DNA of 11,983 bases from an uncultured Bacteroidales bacterium (GTDB lineage Bacteria > Bacteroidota > Bacteroidia > Bacteroidales > Bacteroidaceae). The first letter of the stretch is position 1; each line of letters starts with the position of its first letter. Under the pieces are notes generated by a model that saw only the letters and a list, made by a program, of their open reading frames with translations, was not told the origin of the DNA and made no database searches. The translations under genes were made by a program, and so were the position numbers. Shown here piece by piece: positions 1-5,823 of this stretch. Location: the NCBI GenBank assembly GCA_945837185.1, contig CAMAMZ010000059.1, positions 1 to 11,983 on the forward strand. The letters run 5' to 3'.

Positions 1-47
1 TCAGATTCCGGTTCTGAAGGTCATGGGTTTGAATCCCATCGGGGTCA
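1..47 (+). tRNA. tRNA-Arg (anticodon CCG), 5' part missing
   Basis: This is the 3' portion of a tRNA that reads the arginine codon CGG; the window begins at the first base of the anticodon stem. The anticodon stem pairs 1-5 with 13-17 (TCAGA/TCTGA) around a seven-base loop (6-12) with CCG at 8-10. A five-base variable loop follows at 18-22. The T-arm has a perfect five-base stem (23-27 with 35-39) and loop TTTGAAT, in which T replaces the usual C at tRNA position 56. The 3' acceptor strand is 40-46 and the discriminator is A47. The next bases are CGA, so CCA is not encoded and must be added after transcription. The D-arm and 5' acceptor strand lie outside the window, so the identity rests on the anticodon alone. 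Confidence 0.9.
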
Positions 48-55
48 CGAATATT

Positions 56-85
56 AAAAGGGAACTATATCGGTTCCTTTTTTTT
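56..85. terminator. intrinsic terminator after the tRNA, probably bidirectional
   Basis: A hairpin pairs AAAAGGGAAC (56-65) with the stretch starting at 73 (GTTCC followed by Ts), with a seven-base loop, TATATCG, at 66-72. Its 3' arm runs into an uninterrupted T tract (78-85), the classic layout for ending the plus-strand tRNA transcript. Read on the minus strand the same stem is followed by CCCTTTTAATATT, so it could also end dnaX, whose stop codon lies about 60 bases away. The gap between the hairpin and the dnaX stop shows nothing else. Confidence 0.75.
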
Positions 86-144
86 GTATGCCTGCTTATC
101 ATTCTTTTGCCCGACTGGGTTCCGTAGAAAAAGAAAGGTAACGC

Positions 145-1917
145 CTATTCCAATTGAAGTTGCAGCGTCTGGCACAACCGGGCGAAAGCTTCGTTGTCTT
201 GTTGCAGCTGCTGTAGGATTTCCCTGCGAGTGGGTATTCTTTTTATTTCCTCGGGCGAGGCCACACGCATAGTTAAATCCAGTTCGGTGTTGAGCAGTTT
301 TTTCCGCAAGGTGGTCTCGATACGCTTTTTGATAGGGAGGAGCTGTGAATAGAGCAGTTCGTTGTCGATAACCAGACTAACGTGAGGATAGTCGGTGATG
401 GTAGGGAGCAGGTTCTGCATGCGCATGGAAAGCGCCATAAATTGCTTGTTTGTCTGCATGCGTTGGCACATGGCGAGCCATTCTGTGCGTAACCCATCCT
501 CTGTAAACACATGGACTGTTTGCTCTGTGGGCTGTTCTGCGCTCAATCCATCGTTTTCCGCAATGCCTGCGGTGTCGTGTGTCTCACGCTGCCCATGGAG
601 CAAGCTGTCGAAAGTATCACCTATCTGGTTGAAGTTAATACGGTGTATAGGTTTCGAAGGCGTGGCAGTAGCTTGCACCTTCTCCTGCTTGGCCTTCTCC
701 TCAGGCAGGGAGGCGTGTTCGACAGCAGCCACCTGTGGAGCTGCCTCTTTGCGAACTGCTACTTTTTTCTGAAACAGGGATTTCAAACGCTTAGGGCTGC
801 GCCCCGCCCCCGCTTCATCATCAGGTTGTGTGATTTGCGCCACTTGAATCAGTGCTATCTCCACAGCCAGACGTTTGTTGCTGCTGGCGCGGTAGTTCAC
901 GTCGCATTGGTTCAGAATGCGCAGTGCCTTATATAAAAAAGGTGTCGTGCAGCGGGCTGCCTGTTCCTGATAGCGGGCACGCTGTTCCTCACTGGCCTCG
1001 ATAAGAGGCAGTGTTGCGGGGTCTTTTGCCATCAGCACATTGCGAATATGACTTGCCATGCCATTCATGGTCTTTGCCGCATCGAAGCCCCGCGAAAGGA
1101 TTGCATTAAACAGCAGGAGCAATTCCTTTACCTCATTGGCAAAAGCCTTGTCTACCATCTGGAAGTAATAGTCGATGTCGAGGATATTCAAGTCTTCCAA
1201 CACCTTTTGGTAGGTGATGTCGCCCTGACTGAAACTGGCCACCTGGTCGAAGATAGAGAGGGCATCGCGCATGCCGCCATCAGCCTTCTCTGCTATCACA
1301 TGCAGAGCCTGCTCTTCAACCTTGATGCCCTCCTGTTCTGCCACCTTCTTCAGATGGCCGATGATGCTTGCCACCGACATACGCTCAAAGTCGTACAACT
1401 GGCAACGGCTCAAGATGGTAGGCATAATCTTGTGCTTTTCTGTGGTGGCCAGAATGAATATCACATGAGCCGGTGGCTCTTCCAGTGTTTTCAGAAAAGC
1501 GTTGAAGGCTGCCGTAGAGAGCATGTGCACCTCGTCGATGATGAACACCTTATAACGTCCCACCTGTGGCGCTATGCGCGTTTGTTCCATCAGGCTCTTG
1601 ATGTTTTCCACCGAGTTGTTGCTGGCAGCATCCAACTCCAGGATGTTATAAGAACGCTGTTCGTTGAAAGCCTTACAGCTCTCACAGGTGTTGCATGCCT
1701 CGCCTTCTGCCGTAGGATGCAGGCAGTTGATGGTTTTGGCAAAGATGCGCGCGCAGGTGGTCTTTCCCACGCCACGCGGACCGCAGAACAGATAGGCATG
1801 GGCAAGTTTACCACTCATCACCGCATGCTTGAGTGTTGTGGTGAGTGCTGTTTGTCCTACCACACTGTCGAAGGTTGTGGGGCGGTACTTTCTTGCCGAT
1901 ACAATATATTCTTCCAT
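145..1917 (-). CDS. dnaX: DNA polymerase III subunit gamma/tau
   Basis: This is the ATPase subunit of the replication clamp loader, which opens the beta clamp and ties the polymerase cores together. The 590-residue protein starts MEEYIVSARKYRP, the family's usual N-terminus. It has Walker A GPRGVGKT at 46-53, four zinc-ligand cysteines at 65, 75, 78 and 81, Walker B IIDEVH at 126-131, sensor-1 LATTEKHK near 156-163 and the SRC arginine-finger motif at 170-172. The AAA+ region is followed by a clamp-loader oligomerisation domain and a less conserved charged tau-type C-terminus (roughly 380-590). An in-frame ATG nine codons upstream (1944) is rejected because it lies inside the -7 promoter element. 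The gene is transcribed away from the ftsB-like gene and towards the tRNA terminator. It contains an A6G run (about residue 384), where a gamma form might arise. Confidence 0.97.
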   Translation of the reverse strand: MEEYIVSARKYRPTTFDSVVGQTALTTTLKHAVMSGKLAHAYLFCGPRGVGKTTCARIFAKTINCLHPTAEGEACNTCESCKAFNEQRSYNILELDAASNNSVENIKSLMEQTRIAPQVGRYKVFIIDEVHMLSTAAFNAFLKTLEEPPAHVIFILATTEKHKIMPTILSRCQLYDFERMSVASIIGHLKKVAEQEGIKVEEQALHVIAEKADGGMRDALSIFDQVASFSQGDITYQKVLEDLNILDIDYYFQMVDKAFANEVKELLLLFNAILSRGFDAAKTMNGMASHIRNVLMAKDPATLPLIEASEEQRARYQEQAARCTTPFLYKALRILNQCDVNYRASSNKRLAVEIALIQVAQITQPDDEAGAGRSPKRLKSLFQKKVAVRKEAAPQVAAVEHASLPEEKAKQEKVQATATPSKPIHRINFNQIGDTFDSLLHGQRETHDTAGIAENDGLSAEQPTEQTVHVFTEDGLRTEWLAMCQRMQTNKQFMALSMRMQNLLPTITDYPHVSLVIDNELLYSQLLPIKKRIETTLRKKLLNTELDLTMRVASPEEIKRIPTRREILQQLQQDNEAFARLCQTLQLQLE

Positions 1918-1941
1918 GTGTGATGTGTATGATTGTGCATG

Positions 1942-1972
1942 CAAAAATAACTAAAAAAAATGAGAATCTCAA
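1942..1972 (-). promoter_or_regulatory. dnaX promoter (Bacteroidetes type)
   Basis: On the minus strand, TTG (1972-1970) is followed by a 20-base spacer and TATTTTTG (1949-1942). This matches the Bacteroidetes primary-sigma pattern of a -33 TTG about 19-21 bases before a -7 TAnnTTTG. Transcription would start near 1935, leaving a leader of roughly 18 bases before the ATG at 1917. The spacer contains an eight-base T run. The assignment rests on motif and spacing only. Confidence 0.75.
1961..1971. repeat. 11-base palindrome between divergent promoters
   Basis: TGAGAATCTCA is a perfect inverted repeat with one central base. It overlaps the -33 TTG of the dnaX promoter and lies about where the -33 region of the divergent ftsB-like promoter would be. 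A regulator bound here could affect both genes, but the element is short and I see no second copy in the window, so an operator role is only a possibility. Confidence 0.35.
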
Positions 1973-1982
1973 TTTTATTGCT

Positions 1983-1990
1983 TAATTTTG
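1983..1990 (+). promoter_or_regulatory. -7 element for the ftsB-like gene
   Basis: TAATTTTG matches the Bacteroidetes -7 consensus TAnnTTTG and lies 21 bases before the chosen ATG at 2012. No good TTG is present at the expected -33 distance (about 1960), so the promoter may be weak or activator-dependent. Its position argues against the alternative TTG start at 1988, which would overlap the element. Confidence 0.6.
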
Positions 1991-2011
1991 CAGGCAAAGA
2001 AAAGGAACGAT

Positions 2012-2347
2012 ATGAATATTCGATTGAATACCCTTTGGAAGCTGCTCAGCTACTACAAATATCTGATTGTGGTGGTAGTAGGCGTGTTGGTGGTGGGTAT
2101 CGTTGACGAGAACAGCTTTGCCAAACGTGTGCAGTATGAGCTTGAAATCAGCGATCTGAAGGAGGAGATAGCCAAATACCAGGCTGACAGCGAGCGCGAT
2201 ACCCGTTTGCTCAAGGAGTTGCGCCGCACCCCGAAGGCGATAGAGAAGATTGCGCGCGAACGCTATTTTATGAAGGCCGAAGATGAAGACATCTATGTGC
2301 TGAGTGACGATGTACAACAAAATATAGCCCATGAAACAGCTTACTAA
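2012..2347 (+). CDS. FtsB/DivIC-like septum formation initiator
   Basis: This small single-pass membrane protein of 111 residues has the architecture of the FtsB/DivIC divisome family. It has a short cytoplasmic N-terminus, one transmembrane helix (about 15-31, rich in Val), then a charged coiled coil (about 38-70) and a terminal segment with PKAIEKIARERYFMKAEDED. The pattern of IAREY-like residues followed by an acidic stretch is typical of the family. Such proteins bridge FtsL- and FtsQ-type partners at the septum. ATG 2012 is chosen because AGGAAC lies just upstream and the -7 element is at 1983-1990; a TTG eight codons earlier is in frame but sits inside the promoter. The 3' end overlaps the next gene by 17 bases. 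FtsB and DivIC cannot be told apart here, so no symbol is given. Confidence 0.85.
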   Translation: MNIRLNTLWKLLSYYKYLIVVVVGVLVVGIVDENSFAKRVQYELEISDLKEEIAKYQADSERDTRLLKELRRTPKAIEKIARERYFMKAEDEDIYVLSDDVQQNIAHETAY

Positions 2348-2759
2348 ATTCCAATCTGTTGTGTTCCTTGTTGGGGGTGTGCTGATGGTGGCAGGTGCCG
2401 GATGCTTTGCCTTTATGTGGCTGCAAGAAGTGATGTGTTGGCTGTTCCTGTTGGGAGCCACGCTTTTCGCTATCATGCAGATGATGCAGACTTATGAAGG
2501 AAAAGAATTGACTATAAAGCGACTCAAAAGTATACAGTGTTTAGCCGACATCCTGTTTGTGCTGGCCGGTATTTTAATGGTTGACCATGTACACCAGTTT
2601 CTCCTGCCGCTGTTCAATGATGCGAAGGGGGCCGGCTACATTACCTATCTTACCTATGTATACAACAAATGGGTGGTGGTATTGTTGATAGCGGCTATCT
2701 TGGAGGTTTACACGACACACCGCTTGGCTTCGGAACTTAATAAGATAAAAAATACTTAA
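2331..2759 (+). CDS. conserved small integral membrane protein, function unknown
   Basis: I do not recognise a characterised family for this 142-residue protein. It has four likely transmembrane helices at about 8-30, 33-50, 68-90 and 113-130, separated by short loops. A cytoplasmic-looking basic loop (YEGKELTIKRLKS, about 55-67) lies between helices 2 and 3, and the C-terminus is charged (SELNKIKN). Its ATG lies inside the ftsB-like gene (17-base overlap in a different frame), so the two are almost certainly co-transcribed and probably translationally coupled. By context it might work in the envelope or at the division site, but nothing in the sequence shows a catalytic motif. A weak hairpin and T tract follow it. 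Confidence 0.85.
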   Translation: MKQLTKFQSVVFLVGGVLMVAGAGCFAFMWLQEVMCWLFLLGATLFAIMQMMQTYEGKELTIKRLKSIQCLADILFVLAGILMVDHVHQFLLPLFNDAKGAGYITYLTYVYNKWVVVLLIAAILEVYTTHRLASELNKIKNT

Positions 2760-2778
2760 AAGAAGCCGTTGATATTTT

Positions 2779-2799
2779 AAATTCACTGAATTTTTTTTT
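2779..2799 (+). terminator. possible weak intrinsic terminator
   Basis: AAATTC (2779-2784) pairs with GAATTT (2788-2793) around a three-base loop, followed by an unbroken T run to 2799. The stem is AT-rich, so termination is likely partial. The T run overlaps the -33 TTG of the next promoter, so an end and a new start sit together in an 86-base gap. Confidence 0.4.
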
Positions 2800-2826
2800 G
2801 TAGCTCAACAATACATGTTACCTTTG
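2798..2826 (+). promoter_or_regulatory. promoter for the lipoprotein-pyrC operon
   Basis: TTG (2798-2800) is followed by an 18-base spacer and TACCTTTG (2819-2826), a good match to the Bacteroidetes TTG/TAnnTTTG pattern with a slightly short spacer. Transcription would begin about 10-16 bases before the lipoprotein start. No other TAnnTTTG was noticed before pyrC, so this promoter probably drives lipoprotein, pyrC and the coupled genes behind it. Confidence 0.7.
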
Positions 2827-2845
2827 CTCGCAAGCTAAATAACAG

Positions 2846-3664
2846 ATGTTTATGAATAAAATAGCATATTTCCTCTTTGCATGGGTGACGCTCACCTCGT
2901 GCGCCAGCTCCTTCGACATTCAGGGCACTTCAAACATTTCTACGCTCGACGGACGAAAGCTCTATCTGAAAGTGTTGGCTAACAACGAGTTTAAATCGGT
3001 AGACTCATGCGATGTGATTCACGGACAGTTTTCTTTCGCCGGATCTGTGGACACCGTGCGCATGGCAACCATCTTTATGGATGATGAAAGCGTGATGCCG
3101 TTGGTGCTCGAAAGTGGAAAAATAAACATCAAGCTCAATAACACGCAATTGGAGGCAGGAGGAACACCCCTCAACGACAAACTGACAGAATTCCTAAAGA
3201 AATACAACCAGTTGAAAAGTCAACAGGCAGACCTTGTGCACCGTCACGACCAAGCCATCATGGATGGCAGCAATATGGAGGAGGTGACAGCAAAACTTAA
3301 TGAGGAGGCCGATAAGCTGAGCCATGAAGAAGACCGATTGGTGACAGGTTTTGTGACTGACAACTTCGACAACGTATTAGGGCCAGGCGTGTTCTTCATG
3401 GTGACGATGGGCAACCGCTATCCGATGCTCGACCCATGGATAGAAGACATCATGAGCAAGGCCACCGACCACTTCAAGAACGATCCTTATGTGAAGGATT
3501 ATTACGACAAGGCATTGGAAAACCAGCAGATTATGACGGGTATGAAAGAGGTGGCACCGGCTGCTCCTGCCAATCCCGTAACACCGGCTCCTGCCGCTAC
3601 ACCCACCACAACAACAGAGTCGGCCACTCCGGCAACGGGCACCACTGCCAAGAACAACAAATAA
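2846..3664 (+). CDS. DUF4369-like lipoprotein with Pro/Ala/Thr-rich tail
   Basis: This is a predicted exported lipoprotein of 272 residues. The N-terminus is a hydrophobic signal ending in the lipobox LTSC, giving Cys19 as the lipidation site. Residues about 22-115 resemble the beta-rich DUF4369 domain that in Bacteroidetes often precedes a thioredoxin-like domain: a GTSNISTLDGRKLYL start, a D-S-V/G-F-F-like middle and an L-E-S-G-K-I end. Here no thioredoxin fold or CxxC motif follows. Instead there is a charged helical, possibly coiled-coil stretch (about 115-165), a short alpha-helical part and a low-complexity Ala/Pro/Thr tail (about 235-272). A second ATG two codons in (2852, MNKIAYF) is an equally good start. 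pyrC begins 27 bases downstream. The molecular role is unknown, and the DUF assignment is by pattern only. Confidence 0.85.
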   Translation: MFMNKIAYFLFAWVTLTSCASSFDIQGTSNISTLDGRKLYLKVLANNEFKSVDSCDVIHGQFSFAGSVDTVRMATIFMDDESVMPLVLESGKINIKLNNTQLEAGGTPLNDKLTEFLKKYNQLKSQQADLVHRHDQAIMDGSNMEEVTAKLNEEADKLSHEEDRLVTGFVTDNFDNVLGPGVFFMVTMGNRYPMLDPWIEDIMSKATDHFKNDPYVKDYYDKALENQQIMTGMKEVAPAAPANPVTPAPAATPTTTTESATPATGTTAKNNK

Positions 3665-3691
3665 TAAACCAATCCTAAATATCCCAGCCTC

Positions 3692-5023
3692 ATGAACATC
3701 TTGATCCATGGTGGAAATGTTGTCAATGAAGGGGAGATTTTCAAGGGCGCTGTGCTGATTGAAGACGGACAGATTGCCCATATTGAGAAAGGAACAGCAG
3801 CACCCCGTGGCATCTACGACAAGGAAGTAGACGCCACGGGATGTTTCGTTCTGCCCGGTGTCATTGATGAACATGTCCATTTCCGTGAGCCTGGTCTGAC
3901 AGCCAAGGCCGATATGGAGAGTGAGAGCCGCGCTGCGGCCTTCGGTGGTGTGACCACCTTCTTCGATATGCCAAACACTGTGCCACAGACTACACAACTC
4001 GAAGCGCTTGAACAGAAGTTTCAGTTAGCACGGCAGAAGAGCCATGTCAACTATAGTTTCTTTTTAGGTGCCACAGCGGGAAATGTGGCTTTGTTCCAAC
4101 AGGTGGACCGTCACCGTATACCCGGATTCAAACTCTTTATGGGAGCCTCTACCGGCAATATGCTGGTGGATAGGACAGAGGCTCTGCAAGCCATCTTTGC
4201 CGAGGCAGCACGCCTCCACATGCCTGTGATGACCCACTGTGAGGATTCGCATATCATCAGTCGCAATATGGCAGCCTGCAAGGCTACCTATGGCGATGAC
4301 CCGGCGGTGATATACCATCCTGCCATACGAAGTGAAGAGGCCTGTGTTTCTTCTACGGCCTGTGCGGTGGCATTGGCCAAGGAGTATGGCACACAACTCC
4401 ATGTGTCGCACCTCTCCACAGCAGCCGAACTGCAGTTCTTTGGCTGTGACGAGCATATCACGGCAGAAGCTGTAGTGGCTCATCTGCTCTTTACCGATGC
4501 CGACTATGAGTCGTTGGGCACCCGTATCAAATGTAACCCTGCCGTGAAGACGGCTGTCGACCGTGCTGCGCTGCGTACTGCCCTGACAGATGGACGTATC
4601 TATACCGTGGCCACCGACCATGCTCCCCATCTCCTTGCCGATAAGCAAGGAGGGTGCGCCAAAGCAGCCTCGGGCATGCCCATGCTGCAATTCTCATTGC
4701 CTGCCATGTTGGAATTGGTAGATGAAGGGGTGTTGTCGTTACCGCAATTAGTGACGTTGATGGCCCATCATCCTGCCACCCTCTTTGGGGTGCGCAAGCG
4801 TGGTTTCCTGCGCGAAGGCTATCAGGCCGATGTTGTTGTGGTGCAGCCGAACAGTCAATGGCAGGTCACAAAAGAGTGTATACAGAGCAAATGCGGGTGG
4901 AGCCCGCTGGAAGGCCATACCTTTGCCTGGCGCATCAGGCACACGTTCTGCAACGGACAACATATCTACAACGATGGTGTGTTTGACGATAGCAGTAGGG
5001 GAGAGGAGGTAGCCTTCCGATGA
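3692..5023 (+). CDS. pyrC: dihydroorotase
   Basis: This enzyme interconverts N-carbamoyl-aspartate and dihydroorotate, the third step of pyrimidine synthesis in the cytoplasm. The 443-residue protein has the complete metal and catalytic set of a class I amidohydrolase-type dihydroorotase: HVHFREPG (61-68) with two metal histidines and the substrate arginine, the probable carboxylated lysine K147 in PGFKLFMGAS, H182 in THCED, H240 in LHVSHLS, the NPAVK substrate loop (282-286) and the catalytic Asp309 in ATDHAPH. Length and motif order match active family members, so it is unlikely to be the inactive PyrC' form seen in some bacteria. Allantoinase is a related alternative, but the HFREPG and NPAVK features favour dihydroorotase. 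The stop overlaps the next start by ATGA (5020-5023). Confidence 0.96.
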   Translation: MNILIHGGNVVNEGEIFKGAVLIEDGQIAHIEKGTAAPRGIYDKEVDATGCFVLPGVIDEHVHFREPGLTAKADMESESRAAAFGGVTTFFDMPNTVPQTTQLEALEQKFQLARQKSHVNYSFFLGATAGNVALFQQVDRHRIPGFKLFMGASTGNMLVDRTEALQAIFAEAARLHMPVMTHCEDSHIISRNMAACKATYGDDPAVIYHPAIRSEEACVSSTACAVALAKEYGTQLHVSHLSTAAELQFFGCDEHITAEAVVAHLLFTDADYESLGTRIKCNPAVKTAVDRAALRTALTDGRIYTVATDHAPHLLADKQGGCAKAASGMPMLQFSLPAMLELVDEGVLSLPQLVTLMAHHPATLFGVRKRGFLREGYQADVVVVQPNSQWQVTKECIQSKCGWSPLEGHTFAWRIRHTFCNGQHIYNDGVFDDSSRGEEVAFR

Positions 5024-5823
5024 AGCAGGTGCTGGAATACAAGGTGGCCGATCTTGTTCCCTACATCAACTGGAGCTATTTCTTTCATGCCTGGTCGCTA
5101 TCGGGAAAATCACAGGAGGCCCAGGAGGAGTTGCGCCATGAAGCAGAAGCTTTTTTGGCTGATAACTTGTCACGCTATCCCGTCAGGGCAGTATTTGGTC
5201 TTTTTGATGCCCAAAGCGAAGGCGATGACATCTGGGTAGAAGGCATCCGTCTGCCTATGCTTCGCCAGCAACGCCCTTCCCGTCCGGGAGCACCGTGTCT
5301 GTGTCTGGCTGATTTTATCCGTCCGCGTTCCTTAGGGGGGATGGACAGAATTGGGGTGTTTGCCACCTCGGCCGACAAGGAAATGGTGCTTGCATGTCCA
5401 TGCGATGTATACCAGCACATGATGGCACAAACCTTGGCCGACCGATTGGCAGAGGCCGCAGCGGAATGTATGCATCAGGAGGTGCGACGCCATTATTGGG
5501 GCTATGCGCCTCATGAGGAACTGTCGATGGCAGAACTCCATGCCGAGCGTTTTCAAGGCATACGACCTGCCGTGGGCTATCCTTCCTTGCCCGATGCCAG
5601 TATCAACTTCCTGCTCAACAGGTTGATAGATATGGGTTCCATTGGCATCCGCCTCACGGAAAGTGGCATGATGCAACCCCATGCCAGCGTGTCGGGTTTG
5701 CTCTTTGCTCATCCGCAAGCACGCTATTTTCAATTAGGAAAGATTGATGAGGAACAGTTGCGGGATTATGCCCGCCGCCGGGAACTCCCCCTTGCTTTAG
5801 TGCGACGATTCTTACAAGTATGA
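5020..5823 (+). CDS. stand-alone methionine synthase (MetH) activation domain protein
   Basis: This 267-residue protein corresponds to the C-terminal AdoMet-binding module of cobalamin-dependent methionine synthase, which reductively remethylates oxidised cob(II)alamin. Family landmarks occur in order: YINWSYFFHAWSL (15-27), GLFDAQSEGDD (60-70), LCLADFI (94-100), DRLAEAAAE (141-149), HYWGYA (158-163), the AdoMet-binding segment GIRPAVGYP (180-188), IGIRLTES (208-215), SVSGLLFAHP (223-232) and ARYFQLGKI (234-242). No homocysteine, folate or cobalamin-binding domain is attached, so it should act in trans on a MetH that lacks this module, as known for split MetH systems. Asn17 stands where E. 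coli MetH has the AdoMet-contacting Asp946. Both ends overlap neighbours by ATGA, giving strong coupling to pyrC and the phosphoesterase. No metH is in the window. Confidence 0.92.
   Translation: MKQVLEYKVADLVPYINWSYFFHAWSLSGKSQEAQEELRHEAEAFLADNLSRYPVRAVFGLFDAQSEGDDIWVEGIRLPMLRQQRPSRPGAPCLCLADFIRPRSLGGMDRIGVFATSADKEMVLACPCDVYQHMMAQTLADRLAEAAAECMHQEVRRHYWGYAPHEELSMAELHAERFQGIRPAVGYPSLPDASINFLLNRLIDMGSIGIRLTESGMMQPHASVSGLLFAHPQARYFQLGKIDEEQLRDYARRRELPLALVRRFLQV

Noticed and set aside
1048..1923. A 291-codon open frame on the plus strand opposite dnaX
   Set aside because: It lies wholly antisense to dnaX, has no recognisable domain, is unusually rich in His and Cys, and has no promoter element or coupling context. 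It is a shadow of dnaX codon use.
1918..1944. Upstream ATG start for dnaX
   Set aside because: This ATG sits within the TATTTTTG promoter element, and the family's conserved N-terminus begins at the Met encoded at 1917.
1988..2011. Upstream TTG start for the ftsB-like protein
   Set aside because: It overlaps the TAATTTTG -7 element, so it would not be in the transcript; ATG 2012 has AGGAAC upstream and gives the normal family length.
3557..3664. Ala/Pro/Thr-rich end of the lipoprotein as a tandem DNA repeat
   Set aside because: The composition is repetitive at protein level but the codons vary and no unit repeats exactly, so it is low-complexity coding sequence, not a repeat array.
5020..5060. 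Cobalamin or SAM riboswitch controlling the MetH activation gene
   Set aside because: The gene starts inside the end of pyrC with no leader, so there is no room for a riboswitch, and none is apparent before pyrC or the lipoprotein gene.
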